Origin: an uncultured Aquimarina sp.
GTDB taxonomy: Bacteria > Bacteroidota > Bacteroidia > Flavobacteriales > Flavobacteriaceae
Length of the DNA stretch: 64,000 nt
Direction of reading: 5' to 3'
Assembly (NCBI RefSeq): GCF_947492405.1
Contig: NZ_CANLMP010000004.1
Coordinates: forward strand, 62,001-126,000
Under the pieces are notes generated by a model. It had not been told where the DNA came from. It saw nothing but the letters and a program-made list of their open reading frames with translations, and did no database searches. Of this stretch, positions 10,161 to 19,052 are shown one piece after another. Every line of letters starts with the position of its first letter. Within the stretch, counting starts at the first letter, position 1. Position numbers and translations under genes: made by a program.

Positions 10161-11036
10161 TTAAAATTCTTCGGCATCACCATCAGGCTCTTTTACTTTT
10201 AGAACTTGTCCGATGGCAATTGCATTATCTTTTAAATTATTATACGCTTTAAGTTCAGCAACTTTAATATTGTATCTTCTAGATATCGAATATAAGGTAT
10301 CTCCTTTCTGAACAACATATTCTCCTTTTTCTGCTTTAGAAACTACTGGCTTATTTGTTTTTTTTGGTTTCTTAGGTTTTTTGGCAACATATGCTTTTCC
10401 CAAAACCTCAGCGTCATATTTATCCAACTTGTATCTTTCTACAATACTTATAAGTTTAGCCGGATACTTTTTATCTGTAGCATATCCAGCTGCACGCAAT
10501 CCATATGCCCAGGATTTATAATCATCTTGTTTATACGTAAAAAGCTTTGCATAGCGCTTTCTGTTTTTTAGAAATAAAGAATGATCTCTAAACGAGTGAC
10601 TTGCTTTTTCGTATTTTCTAAAACATTCCTGAGAGCGATCATCATCATGATATACTCTATCTCCGGTCCAGTCATGGCATTTTATTCCAAAATGATTATT
10701 AGCTTTTCCTGTAAGTTCTCCGTAACCAGCTCCGGATTCTAAGATTCCCTGGGCTAATGTGATACTTGCCGGGATACCATACTCTGTCATCTCATGTTTA
10801 GCAATACCTGCATATTCAAATATATAATTCTGAACCTTTTCCTTATAAGAAACCGCATTAAGTGGTTTTTTAATTTCTTTTTTCGGTTCCTTTACTTCCT
10901 TTACTTCTCTACGCACCTCCGTTTTTCTTGGAGAAGGAGTATTAGCTTTTCTAGTGGTTGTTGCTTTTTTACTACCTCCACAAGAAACCAAAAGTGTAGC
11001 AACACTAAACATCATTATAATTTTCCTCACGTCCAT
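10161..11036 (-). CDS. LysM glucosaminidase lipoprotein (FlgJ/muramidase-like)
   Basis: A 291-residue peptidoglycan hydrolase. Lipoprotein signal ending LLVSC, then a Lys/Glu-rich linker, a glucosaminidase domain (about 75-215) with the typical ASITLAQGILESGAG and NNHFGIKCH motifs (catalytic Glu in LESGAG), and a C-terminal LysM domain (YVVQKGDTLYSISRRYNIKVAEL, about 235-280) that binds N-acetylglucosamine. It should cut cell-wall glycan from the periplasmic side. Its stop is 6 bases before hemL and its start touches the end of the upstream PLP gene, so the three are probably one transcript. Confidence 0.93.
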   Translation of the reverse strand: MDVRKIIMMFSVATLLVSCGGSKKATTTRKANTPSPRKTEVRREVKEVKEPKKEIKKPLNAVSYKEKVQNYIFEYAGIAKHEMTEYGIPASITLAQGILESGAGYGELTGKANNHFGIKCHDWTGDRVYHDDDRSQECFRKYEKASHSFRDHSLFLKNRKRYAKLFTYKQDDYKSWAYGLRAAGYATDKKYPAKLISIVERYKLDKYDAEVLGKAYVAKKPKKPKKTNKPVVSKAEKGEYVVQKGDTLYSISRRYNIKVAELKAYNNLKDNAIAIGQVLKVKEPDGDAEEF

Positions 11037-11037
11037 A

Positions 11038-11979
11038 TCAAATTGTAATAAGCGGGAGCTTCTTTTTACTTAGCTTTTTGTTCATACCCAAAATACCCTG
11101 TAAGCCTCCGGTATGAATGGCTAAAATACGAGTATTTTTTGTAAAAGTCCCGTTCAGAATCTTATCAAAAATACCATACATCATCTTTCCTGTATAAATA
11201 GGATCTAATGCTATACCTTGTTCTTTTCTGAATGTATTTATAAACTCTATTAATGCTGTATTTATTTTACCATATCCACCAAAATGATAATCCTCTGCTA
11301 AATTCCAATTAGTTTTATCTGTATACTTTTTAATTTCATCGGACAGGAAATCTCCTTTTAAGGCAGGAAACCCAATAATATGCTGATGTGCTAAGCTTGC
11401 ATTGATAATCCCAGCAATTGTCCCACCTGTTCCAATCGCACAACAGATATAGTCGAAGATCTCATCCTTGGGTGTTAGAATTTCTTTACATCCATGTACT
11501 GCTAAATCGTTGGTTCCTCCTTCAGGAACACTATAAAACAAACCAAATTCCTTTTTTAACAACTCCAAGAAGTATTCCGATGTTTTTTGTTTGTAATCGC
11601 TTCTGGTAACAAATTTCAATTTCATCCCGTTATCCGAAGCTAATCTAAGTGTATCATTCTCCGATAACGTATGATCTAAATTTTTAGCTAACTCCTCACC
11701 TCTGATTACTCCAATAGTCTGTAATCCAACTAGTTTTCCGGCTGCCGCTGTAGCTGCAATATGGTTACTATAAGCTCCGCCAAAAGTAAGAACAGTATCG
11801 AAACCTAAGCTTTTAGCTTCTATTAGGTTATACTTTAATTTCCTGAACTTATTACCAGAAACATACTCATGAATTAAGTCTTCGCGTTTCAGAAATAGAG
11901 ATACTTGAGCCTCTTTTAGAATAGGATGAACTATTTCTTCATTTTTTGATTCTCTACCTTCCAAAGAAAAAAAATACAT
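11038..11979 (-). CDS. 1-aminocyclopropane-1-carboxylate deaminase / D-cysteine desulfhydrase family protein
   Basis: A 313-residue fold-type II PLP enzyme. The Lys for PLP is in SGNKFRKLKYN near residue 45, followed by FGGAYSNHIAATAAAG (the ACC-deaminase/DcyD signature) and a GTGGTIAGI phosphate-binding loop near residue 188. Members deaminate ACC or release sulfide from D-cysteine; the two activities cannot be separated from sequence by eye. It ends one base before the glucosaminidase start. The start gives MYFFSLEGRESKNEE, which is usual for the flavobacterial homologues. Confidence 0.85.
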   Translation of the reverse strand: MYFFSLEGRESKNEEIVHPILKEAQVSLFLKREDLIHEYVSGNKFRKLKYNLIEAKSLGFDTVLTFGGAYSNHIAATAAAGKLVGLQTIGVIRGEELAKNLDHTLSENDTLRLASDNGMKLKFVTRSDYKQKTSEYFLELLKKEFGLFYSVPEGGTNDLAVHGCKEILTPKDEIFDYICCAIGTGGTIAGIINASLAHQHIIGFPALKGDFLSDEIKKYTDKTNWNLAEDYHFGGYGKINTALIEFINTFRKEQGIALDPIYTGKMMYGIFDKILNGTFTKNTRILAIHTGGLQGILGMNKKLSKKKLPLITI

Positions 11980-12399
11980 GCAATCGTTTTATAAGAAGTT
12001 GTACAAAATTACGATTATTAATTCTAAGTAAGACTGCTACATTTTGAGGTCTAAATTTTTATAAAAAAACAGACTAGAACTGAACATTTTAAGAAAATTA
12101 TATAATGGATCTTATGTTTTTTATAGGAACAAACGATAAAAACGATTTGAAAATTCAGATGAGAAGTATAAAATCAAGGTTAATTTTCACAAAATACTAT
12201 TTTTTAACATTTTACATTTTTCCCGCAGTTAAGTTACCCTAAACTCAGTATTTACAATTAATCTCACAATAGGAATCAACCCAAAAAATAACACAAAAAT
12301 TGTCAAATATTCATTTTTTTGATTCTTTTTTTATCAAATAACTAACTTTTAAGCAATTATTTCATAAATTGGTCAACCAATCCCTAAAATAATACAACC
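11980..12399. other. AT-rich intergenic region, divergent promoters
   Basis: This 420-base gap separates the minus-strand PLP operon from the plus-strand alginate lyase and must hold both promoters. It is extremely A+T-rich; I see no gene, repeat or RNA with a convincing structure in it, and no clear TAnnTTTG box. Confidence 0.6.
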
Positions 12400-13284
12400 A
12401 TGAAAAAAGGTACTCTTTCTAAATTTTGTTGCTCTTTGTTCTTCTTAATTTTTGTTTGTTCTTTTACTAGTTGTACTAATGATCTTACAGAAGAACTATC
12501 ATTGGAAGCGGAAGAAATTAAAGATGATGTTAATCAAAAACTATCCACAGGAGATTTCACCTGGAAAAACTGGTATTTATCTGTACCTATCAATCGAGGT
12601 AATGGAAAAGCTACATCTATCTACTATAAAGACTTAGAAGATGCAAACTTTACTAATAACGAGTCTTATTATGTTAAGAAAAATAGTAATGGAAGTTATA
12701 CTTTCAAAACTAAATTTACCGGCTATACCACTTCTGGAAAATATGGTCTTGATAAGAAAAAATATTGTAGAACTGAGTTAAGAGAGTATTGGAGAGGAAA
12801 TCAATCTACTTCTGACAACTGGTCTATGAATTCTGGTTATCATAAAATGGAATCTAAACTAAGAGTAGAATCTATTGGAGGTAACAAAAGAACATTTGTA
12901 GCGCAGATACACGGATACGGTGGTAACAGCCCTGCAACTGTTAAAGTAGCCTGGGATAATGGAAAAATTAAACTAGAATACTATGTAAAACCAACCAACG
13001 GAAGAACAGATTGGACTAGTAAAGACATTGTAAAAAAAGACCTTGGATATGTAGGTTCAGAAATATTTACAATCTATCTTGAAATCAAAGATGGAAGGTT
13101 ACGTACTAAATTATATTGTTCTGCTAAAGGAATCAATACCGGATATGTTACTCAGTATGACTATGACGCTAATGGCTATACTTATGACAATTACTTCAAA
13201 ACTGGTAACTATTTTAACTGGAATAAAGATTATAACGCCACAGCTACTGTTAGACTATACGGAGTAAAAACTACACATTATTAA
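12400..13284 (+). CDS. Alginate lyase, polysaccharide lyase family 7, lipoprotein
   Basis: A 294-residue secreted lyase that cleaves alginate (brown-algal polyuronate) by beta-elimination. The lipoprotein signal ends FVCSFTSC. The three PL7 signatures are all visible: RTELREYWR (Arg and Glu of the active cleft, near residue 127), QIHGYGG (QIH, catalytic His, near 169) and YFKTGNYFNWN near the C-terminus (YFKxGxY, catalytic Tyr). Length fits a single catalytic domain. It stands alone, not in a polysaccharide utilisation locus, and points to a marine, algae-associated life style. Confidence 0.93.
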   Translation: MKKGTLSKFCCSLFFLIFVCSFTSCTNDLTEELSLEAEEIKDDVNQKLSTGDFTWKNWYLSVPINRGNGKATSIYYKDLEDANFTNNESYYVKKNSNGSYTFKTKFTGYTTSGKYGLDKKKYCRTELREYWRGNQSTSDNWSMNSGYHKMESKLRVESIGGNKRTFVAQIHGYGGNSPATVKVAWDNGKIKLEYYVKPTNGRTDWTSKDIVKKDLGYVGSEIFTIYLEIKDGRLRTKLYCSAKGINTGYVTQYDYDANGYTYDNYFKTGNYFNWNKDYNATATVRLYGVKTTHY

Positions 13285-13311
13285 TTGGCCTCATAATTAA
13301 TCGTTTAAATT

Positions 13312-13342
13312 ACCTGCTTAAACAAATTTAGCAGGTTTTTTT
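13312..13342 (+). terminator. Terminator of the alginate lyase gene
   Basis: ACCTGCT (13312-13318) pairs with AGCAGGT (13330-13336), followed directly by seven T residues. Confidence 0.85.
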
Positions 13343-13344
13343 AT

Positions 13345-13671
13345 TCACAGATACTTAACGAAACTCCAAAATTTTCGATGCTTTAGATAAGAAAGTTCAG
13401 TTTCCATCTCATATGCCTCTCTCTCAAAAGAAATATTACGATACGCTTCTTTTGAATTTCGATATTGAATTAATCGAATTAGATACTCGGTTAGATACAC
13501 AAAATAAAATGGAATTACCAGTAGTTCTAACTGCTGCTTTAAATGAATTTTTTCGTGATTTATAAAAACTTCATCTCTCTTTAGATGGTGATCTTTTACC
13601 ACTATAAAAGGCCAAAGTGCGATTCCCACAAAATGACGACCTATCAAATATTTGTTAACTACAATTGGCAT
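13345..13671 (-). CDS. Small membrane protein with HEXXH motif
   Basis: A 108-residue protein when started at the ATG at 13671; a longer frame to 13707 would run into the divergent gene. It has the motif NHEKIHLKQQLE near residue 45, matching HEXXH of zinc peptidases, next to a hydrophobic segment (LLVIPFYFVYLTEYLIRLI). This resembles the short flavobacterial proteins related to M56/BlaR1-type peptidase cores. The terminator of the alginate lyase gene lies just beyond its stop. Whether it is an active peptidase is unknown. Confidence 0.62.
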   Translation of the reverse strand: MPIVVNKYLIGRHFVGIALWPFIVVKDHHLKRDEVFINHEKIHLKQQLELLVIPFYFVYLTEYLIRLIQYRNSKEAYRNISFEREAYEMETELSYLKHRKFWSFVKYL

Positions 13672-13699
13672 CTTACCGCAAGATAGTATTTTTGTACCG

Positions 13700-13870
13700 A
13701 TGAACAATCCAAAAAAAATACTAAAACCAGAAGAAGGAGACTTCTATCTTACTCCTGAGGGGTACCGTTGTTTTACGGAACAATATCATCTAAAAAGAGG
13801 ATATTGTTGTGAGAGTGGCTGCAGGCATTGTCCCTACGGTTATGATAAAAAGACGAACAAGTATACATAA
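13700..13870 (+). CDS. DUF5522 small cysteine-rich protein
   Basis: A 56-residue protein starting at the ATG at 13700; the frame extends upstream to 13652 but that part overlaps the divergent gene's start. The core DFYLTPEGYRCFTEQYHLKRG is followed by CCESGCRHCPYGY, a cysteine cluster that suggests metal binding. This is the DUF5522 family, found in many bacteria and eukaryotes; its role is unknown. Confidence 0.8.
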   Translation: MNNPKKILKPEEGDFYLTPEGYRCFTEQYHLKRGYCCESGCRHCPYGYDKKTNKYT

Positions 13871-13952
13871 AGTAGTTCATATAGTACTCGTGGTATGATT
13901 GTTGTGACTTTTTTTATTAAAAAATATTGTTGAACATACAAAATACAGGATT

Positions 13953-14489
13953 ATGAAATTTTACTCTCTTTTATCACTAATCCTTATCATAACGCTTAGC
14001 TCCTGCTCTAGTGTTAGAGTAGCATCTGATTATGATAAGCAAACTAATTTCACTACGTATAAAAGCTATGCTTTTTATAAACCAGGAATTGATAAAGCCG
14101 AAATCAGTGACCTAGACAAAAAACGTATCCTTAGAGCTATTGAAACAGATATGGCTGCAAAAGGATTTACAAAATCCCAAAATCCAGATGTACTAGTTAG
14201 TATCTTTACTAAAACCAAAGAAAACGTAAACGTCTACCAAAATAATTTTGGTTTTGGATGGGGTTGGGGATGGGGATGGAATCCATGGTTATGGGGACCT
14301 CAACAAAATACCGTTTCTAGAACTACAGAAGGCACCTTATACATTGATTTAATTGATGCATCAAAGAATGAATTGATCTGGCAAGGAATGGGAACAGCTG
14401 CTTTAACTAAAAACGTTGACAAAAAGCAGGAAAAAATGAACCAAATTGTTGGTGCAATACTAGAAAAATACCCTCCCGAAATTAAATAG
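13953..14489 (+). CDS. DUF4136 lipoprotein
   Basis: A 178-residue lipoprotein (signal ending LSSCSSV). The mature part has the DUF4136 pattern: VASDYDKQTNFTTYKSYAFY at the start, LDKKRILRAIETDMAAKGF in the middle and a LIDASKNELIWQGMG strand. A Gly/Trp-rich loop (GFGWGWGWGWNPW) sits near residues 103-115, as in many members. Function of the family is unknown. A terminator follows 27 bases after the stop. Confidence 0.87.
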   Translation: MKFYSLLSLILIITLSSCSSVRVASDYDKQTNFTTYKSYAFYKPGIDKAEISDLDKKRILRAIETDMAAKGFTKSQNPDVLVSIFTKTKENVNVYQNNFGFGWGWGWGWNPWLWGPQQNTVSRTTEGTLYIDLIDASKNELIWQGMGTAALTKNVDKKQEKMNQIVGAILEKYPPEIK

Positions 14490-14515
14490 TTATCACCATA
14501 CTAAATAAGACCATG

Positions 14516-14547
14516 GCCTTTCTGTTAACAGAAAGGCTATTTTTTTG
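14516..14547 (+). terminator. Terminator after the DUF4136 gene
   Basis: GCCTTTCTGTT (14516-14526) pairs with AACAGAAAGGC (14527-14537) as a perfect palindrome, followed by a run of T residues (14540-14546). Confidence 0.85.
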
Positions 14548-14580
14548 CGTACATTTATAGTAAACTTGACCAATAAAAAT

Positions 14581-15186
14581 ATGCGTAATTTTCTTCTAGG
14601 TGCATTAATTGCCGCATTCATCGCTTTAGGGATTAACTATTTTATCACTCAATCTAAAACTCAAAAAACCGAAATACAATCCTCCGATCTTATTTTAGAT
14701 CAAATAAAAAATGTCGGTAAACTAGTAGTTACCGAAGGACATTTCTCTGAAGTTATCACCTATAAAGATGCTAAAAAATATTATCTAGACATCCTTACGG
14801 CAAAGAAAAAAGCCATTGTTGTCGTTAATGCCAGTGTAACCGTTTCTTATGATTTAAGTATGATAGAGCATACCATAGATCAATCAAGTAAAACAGTTAC
14901 GATTACTAGCATTCCGGAATCAGAAATTAATATAAACCCTGATATTAAATATCACGATCTCGAAGAAGATTTTTTTAATCAATTTAATCCCGAAGATCAT
15001 AATCTTATCCAAAAAGAGGTTATCCGTCAGCTTAATAAAAAGATAGAAGCTTCTACCTTAAAAACGAACGCAGAAAATCGTTTAATCAGTGAACTACAGA
15101 AAATTTATATACTTACAAACTCATTAGGCTGGAAATTGGTTTACAAAGGAAATTCGATTACTAACTCCGAACAGCTATTGCTCTAA
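14581..15186 (+). CDS. DUF4230 membrane-anchored protein
   Basis: A 201-residue protein; the ATG at 14581 is preferred over the frame opening at 14545, which overlaps the terminator hairpin. An N-terminal membrane helix (NFLLGALIAAFIALGINYFI) is followed by a single DUF4230 domain (QIKNVGKLVVTEGHFSEVITYKD ... VNASVTVSYDLSMIEHTID). The domain faces the periplasm. Function unknown. Confidence 0.83.
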   Translation: MRNFLLGALIAAFIALGINYFITQSKTQKTEIQSSDLILDQIKNVGKLVVTEGHFSEVITYKDAKKYYLDILTAKKKAIVVVNASVTVSYDLSMIEHTIDQSSKTVTITSIPESEININPDIKYHDLEEDFFNQFNPEDHNLIQKEVIRQLNKKIEASTLKTNAENRLISELQKIYILTNSLGWKLVYKGNSITNSEQLLL

Positions 15187-15280
15187 CACAAAAAAACACT
15201 GCCCTTTTTGGGTGGGAAAACAGGTAGTTTTTATTTGTAATTTAGCTGTAATACGTACTATCAACCAATCGATTATTTTC

Positions 15281-16402
15281 ATGAAATCTATCCCCAAATC
15301 CAACATTTTTATTTTCTTCCTACTATTCTGTCAGTTGATAATTGCTCAAGCTCCTTATGGTAATGCGGGCGATCATACTGCTGTTACTTTAGATAATACA
15401 GACGCTCCCAATGGATATTATGAATATTTACCTACTAACTTCGATCAAAGCTCTGGAAATACTTATGCATTGGTACTATTTTTTCATGGAAAAGGAGAAA
15501 GAGGAGACGGAAATAGTAATCTAGACAAGGTTTTAAAACATGGCCCTCCTAAATTGATAGAAAATGGAACCGATTTTCCTGCAATAGTTATTTCTGCTCA
15601 ATCACCAAAAAACAGTGGTACTTTTAGTCCTTCGGATTTTACGAATTTATACAATTATATAATAGCAAATTATCCCATAAATCTGAATAAGGTATATGTT
15701 ACTGGTTTAAGCGCTGGTGGAGGCAGCACCTGGAATGCGCTAAAAGCAGATCATACTAAAATTGCAGCTGCAGTACCTATTTGTGGAGCAGGAGGAGTAA
15801 CAGATCCGTCAGATTTTTTGCAACAAACTCCTATATGGGCACATCATAACTTTAGCGATGGAACCGTAGGAAGAGGACAAACTATAAACAATATGAATCG
15901 AATTGCAAATACAGGTAGTTCCGTTATGGAAGTATATCCATTTGGTTCTGGAGGTACTGTTGCGGATAATGATTATACTATGCAATTTGATACCACAAAC
16001 AAAACCTGGTCATCTGGGGTTGGAATAAATAGCCCTTCTGATAAAATGTCATTTACTTTATATCGAAATGGTGGTCATGATGCGTGGACCAAAACATATA
16101 ATAATCAAGATGTGTGGGATTGGTTATTTGAACAAAGTTTGAATACCCTTAGTACAGAAGAATTTGCATCCATATCAACAAAAATTTATCCTAATCCAAC
16201 CCGTGGCGATATTAGAATTGAAACACAAAAGAATTCAAAAGAAAAATTAGAAATATATGATACAATAGGAAGAAAAATATATGATCGAATGGTAACCAAT
16301 ACTGAAGTAATACACATAGCTTCTTACGGATCCGGAATATACATCGCTAAAATTATCAATTCTTTAGGTGCCAAGAAATCACTTAAAATTGTTGTACAAT
16401 AA
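15281..16402 (+). CDS. Secreted esterase/PHB-depolymerase-like hydrolase with T9SS sorting domain
   Basis: A 373-residue protein started at the ATG at 15281, which begins a Sec signal peptide ending LIIAQAP. Residues about 45-290 form an alpha/beta hydrolase of the phospholipase/carboxylesterase or polyhydroxybutyrate-depolymerase type, with nucleophile motif TGLSAGGGSTW and His in RNGGHDAWT. The last 75 residues (KIYPNPTRGDIRIE ... GSGIYIAKIINS ... KSLKIVVQ) are a type A C-terminal sorting domain, so it is exported by the type IX system to the surface. Substrate is probably an ester-linked polysaccharide or polyester. Confidence 0.85.
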   Translation: MKSIPKSNIFIFFLLFCQLIIAQAPYGNAGDHTAVTLDNTDAPNGYYEYLPTNFDQSSGNTYALVLFFHGKGERGDGNSNLDKVLKHGPPKLIENGTDFPAIVISAQSPKNSGTFSPSDFTNLYNYIIANYPINLNKVYVTGLSAGGGSTWNALKADHTKIAAAVPICGAGGVTDPSDFLQQTPIWAHHNFSDGTVGRGQTINNMNRIANTGSSVMEVYPFGSGGTVADNDYTMQFDTTNKTWSSGVGINSPSDKMSFTLYRNGGHDAWTKTYNNQDVWDWLFEQSLNTLSTEEFASISTKIYPNPTRGDIRIETQKNSKEKLEIYDTIGRKIYDRMVTNTEVIHIASYGSGIYIAKIINSLGAKKSLKIVVQ

Positions 16403-16406
16403 TTAA

Positions 16407-16940
16407 TTACAGAAATACTTTTTCTACTTCTTTAATTACACTTTTTAACATAGCTCGAACAATCAATTTATGAAATGGTTTTACAGGAAGAAAATATAAT
16501 TTTCCAAACCAATTATTAAAATGTACGATCGTAGAAATGGTAAGGTCTTTATGATTATCTAGCTTTGGTTCTAATAATAGCGAAACTCTAAAATTAAGAT
16601 GGACATCATCTTCGCCTAAGATGATTTCATTCTCAGTTCTTTCGAATACTTTGAAAATTCCAATTTGTTCTCCTATCTCACCTTTAAAATTATCTAACGC
16701 TTCTTCTCTCTCTTTTACTTTACCTCCTGTTTTCAAACCAAAAACCGAAACAATTTTATTTCTTAAAACAAATAATTTCCCAATCCATCCTGGTGAAGTA
16801 GAAAAGAAAGCTTTTGTTATAATGATGATATCAATAGTATCTTGTTTATCAGTAAATTTGCCTTTAAAACTATCCGAATAATCACAAGTATTTTTAGAAA
16901 GTAATGATTTACCAGGAAAGTGTACTCTTTGAACTCTCAT
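16407..16940 (-). CDS. DUF2867 family protein
   Basis: A 177-residue cytoplasmic protein of the DUF2867 type, with IIIITKAFFSTSPGWIGKLFVLRNKIVSVFGLKTG in the middle and KPFHKLIVRAMLKSVIKE at the end. These look like lipid-binding or START-like small domains; no activity is established. The ATG at 16940 gives a 4-base gap after modC; a TTG start at 16955 would overlap modC. It is the last gene of the molybdate operon, though the link to molybdate is only positional. Confidence 0.75.
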   Translation of the reverse strand: MRVQRVHFPGKSLLSKNTCDYSDSFKGKFTDKQDTIDIIIITKAFFSTSPGWIGKLFVLRNKIVSVFGLKTGGKVKEREEALDNFKGEIGEQIGIFKVFERTENEIILGEDDVHLNFRVSLLLEPKLDNHKDLTISTIVHFNNWFGKLYFLPVKPFHKLIVRAMLKSVIKEVEKVFL

Positions 16941-16944
16941 ACTA

Positions 16945-17829
16945 TTACTTCTCAATTTTTAGGAGAACAGGATTAAAAGCTTTAGAAGCAACGATAACCT
17001 TATCTCCAATTCCTAAATCAATAATTTCTGATTTTTGAGCAATTATTTTTACTACATTATTACCTATAAGTACAGTAACAATATAGACCACTTCTTCTTG
17101 TGCTATAGCAATTACTTCGCCCGTAAACTGAAACTTACCACTTAGTTTATCATTAGTAAAAATAGCCGACGGATTGCCTTGCTTACTGATTTTACCATCT
17201 TCAAGGCAATAAATTTCATCAGACATTTTTATAATCTCACCCACATCGTGACTTACTAAAATTGTTGTGAGTTCATACTGTCTATGTACTTTTAGGATGT
17301 AATCCTGTAATTTAGTTCGCATTTTAATATCCAACGCAGAAAGTGGTTCATCTAATAACAAGATTTCAGGTTTGCGAACCAGTGCACGTGCCAAAGCAAC
17401 TCTTTGCTGTTGACCACCAGACAATGTTTCTGGTTTTCTATCTTGTAACTCCTCTAACGCTACGATGGTAATTAATTCTTGGACAATACTTTTATCCTGA
17501 TGTTTTTCTAGAGCGAACTCCAGATTTTTTCGCACAGTCATATTAGGAAATAGCGCATAATCCTGAAAAACGTAACCAATCTTTCGTTCTTGTGGAGTAA
17601 TGTTGATCTTTTTCTCTGTATTTAACCATGTTTTATTACCTATAATAATTTGTCCTTTATCGACGGATAACAATCCAGCTAAAATTCTAAGTGTAGATGT
17701 TTTTCCGGCACCAGAAGGGCCGTATAAAGTAATAAATTGCCCCTTTTTAATATTCAATTGAATATCAAGAAGCATCTTTCCGTTAGCATTACTAAGTGTT
17801 TTATGAATATGAGCTTTTATCATTTCCAA
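16945..17829 (-). CDS. modC: Molybdate ABC transporter ATP-binding protein
   Basis: A 294-residue ATPase that energises molybdate import. Walker A GPSGAGKTS near residue 35, Q loop VFQDYALFPNM, signature LSGGQQQRVALARAL near residue 128, Walker B LLLDEPLSALD and switch His in VSHDVGE. The C-terminal 70 residues form one TOBE/Mop-like domain that could sense molybdate. It overlaps modB by 10 bases. Confidence 0.93.
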   Translation of the reverse strand: MEMIKAHIHKTLSNANGKMLLDIQLNIKKGQFITLYGPSGAGKTSTLRILAGLLSVDKGQIIIGNKTWLNTEKKINITPQERKIGYVFQDYALFPNMTVRKNLEFALEKHQDKSIVQELITIVALEELQDRKPETLSGGQQQRVALARALVRKPEILLLDEPLSALDIKMRTKLQDYILKVHRQYELTTILVSHDVGEIIKMSDEIYCLEDGKISKQGNPSAIFTNDKLSGKFQFTGEVIAIAQEEVVYIVTVLIGNNVVKIIAQKSEIIDLGIGDKVIVASKAFNPVLLKIEK

Positions 17830-18494
17830 AACCTTTTTAGATAACCTCCATTAATCAAATACACCGATAACAATACTATAAAAGTTATAATGATCAAAAT
17901 TAAGGAATACATATGCGCATTACTATAATTTAATGCTTCTACCTCATCATAAATAGCAATGGAAACCACTTTGGTTTTTTCTGGAATGTTTCCTCCGATC
18001 ATTAAAACAACGCCGAATTCTCCAACAGTATGAGCAAAAGCTAATACAATTCCTGTTAGTAATGAAGGCTTTATATTAGGTAGCAATACACTAAACAAGG
18101 TTTTTATTTTGGATTTACCCAATATATATGAAGCCTCTGTCAGCGAAGAAGGTAAACTAGCCAAACCCGATTGAATTGGATTTACCATAAATGGCAAACT
18201 ATAAATAACAGATCCTATCACTAGTCCTGTGAACGAAAAAATTAACCGGATTCCAAACCAATCTTCGATCCAACTTCCAAAAGCATTACCCGGACTAAAA
18301 GTCATCAATAAATAAAAGCCTAAAACAGTTGGAGGTAATACCAAAGGCATACTCACTAAAGTCTCTATAACAGGTTTAATTCTTGATTTAGAATGTGCTA
18401 ACCAATATGCTAATGGGATCGAAATAATTAATAGAACCATTGTAGTTACCAAAGCAAGCTTAGCTGTTAATATGATTGGGTTCCAATCCATCAT
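17820..18494 (-). CDS. modB: Molybdate ABC transporter permease
   Basis: A 224-residue inner-membrane permease with five to six membrane helices and the EAA-type cytoplasmic loop LTEASYILGKSKIKTLFSVLLPNIKPSLLTG near residues 125-155 that contacts ModC. The segment HTVGEFGVVLMIGGNIPEKT is typical of ModB. It overlaps the Mop gene by 4 bases and modC by 10, showing translational coupling. Confidence 0.93.
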   Translation of the reverse strand: MMDWNPIILTAKLALVTTMVLLIISIPLAYWLAHSKSRIKPVIETLVSMPLVLPPTVLGFYLLMTFSPGNAFGSWIEDWFGIRLIFSFTGLVIGSVIYSLPFMVNPIQSGLASLPSSLTEASYILGKSKIKTLFSVLLPNIKPSLLTGIVLAFAHTVGEFGVVLMIGGNIPEKTKVVSIAIYDEVEALNYSNAHMYSLILIIITFIVLLSVYLINGGYLKRFWK

Positions 18495-18892
18495 CTGGAA
18501 ATCATAATTTCGTTTACTTTTATCATAGCTATTACCTCTTGATTTTCTACTAACATCATCTTATTCAGAACTTCTGTAGCAATAATAGCAATTATGTCAC
18601 CTATTTCTGACTTCAACGTTAATCTACTTAACAACACTCCCTTTTTTACTCCTTTAATAGTAGCTGTAATTTTATTTTGAATACTTATCGAAAGAGCATC
18701 TTCTTTACTGATGATCACCTCTGTTTCTTTAAACAAAACTTCTACGGTATTTTCTATCTTCAGGTAAGAAGCCGTTTCCGGAGTTTCTACTACAATAGTT
18801 TTAAGGGTAACATGTTCATTTATCCGAACCGAAACCATTGATAAACTTTCGTTTACCTGTATATCCGATATATGTCCTGAAAAAACATTCAT
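18491..18892 (-). CDS. Mop/TOBE-domain molybdate-binding protein
   Basis: A 133-residue cytoplasmic protein made of two TOBE (Mop) repeats: one around residues 1-60 (MNVFSGHISDIQVNESLSMVSVRI) and one around 70-130 (NKITATIKGVKKGVLLSRLTLKS ... IIATEVLNKM). Di-Mop proteins bind molybdate or tungstate and act as store or sensor. It is between modA and modB and overlaps modB by four bases. Confidence 0.85.
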   Translation of the reverse strand: MNVFSGHISDIQVNESLSMVSVRINEHVTLKTIVVETPETASYLKIENTVEVLFKETEVIISKEDALSISIQNKITATIKGVKKGVLLSRLTLKSEIGDIIAIIATEVLNKMMLVENQEVIAMIKVNEIMISR

Positions 18893-18947
18893 TATTCAGC
18901 TACTTAATAGTCTCTAATAGAAAATACAGCGCTCACTAATTTGTTTC

Positions 18948-19030
18948 TTTTTGATGGAATTTTAGTTTATTTTTATCGTCTGATGCTAAAGCATCTACAT
19001 CAAAAAAGAAAATCAAAATTCCATCAAAAA
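18948..19030. repeat. 83-bp imperfect hairpin inside the mod operon
   Basis: TTTTTGATGGAATTTT (from 18948) is the reverse complement, with one slipped base, of AAATTCCATCAAAAA (ending 19030); the centre carries GATGCT-AA-AGCATC. The whole 160-base gap between modA and the Mop gene is occupied by this element. Transcribed, it would form a long hairpin that could act as a processing or attenuation site, or it may be a miniature transposable element. Confidence 0.65.
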
Positions 19031-19052
19031 TAATTCAAATTATAAAAATCGT

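Noticed and set aside
12452..12637. Second plus-strand frame within the alginate lyase gene
   Set aside because: It lies entirely inside the PL7 frame, and the PL7 motifs prove the other frame.
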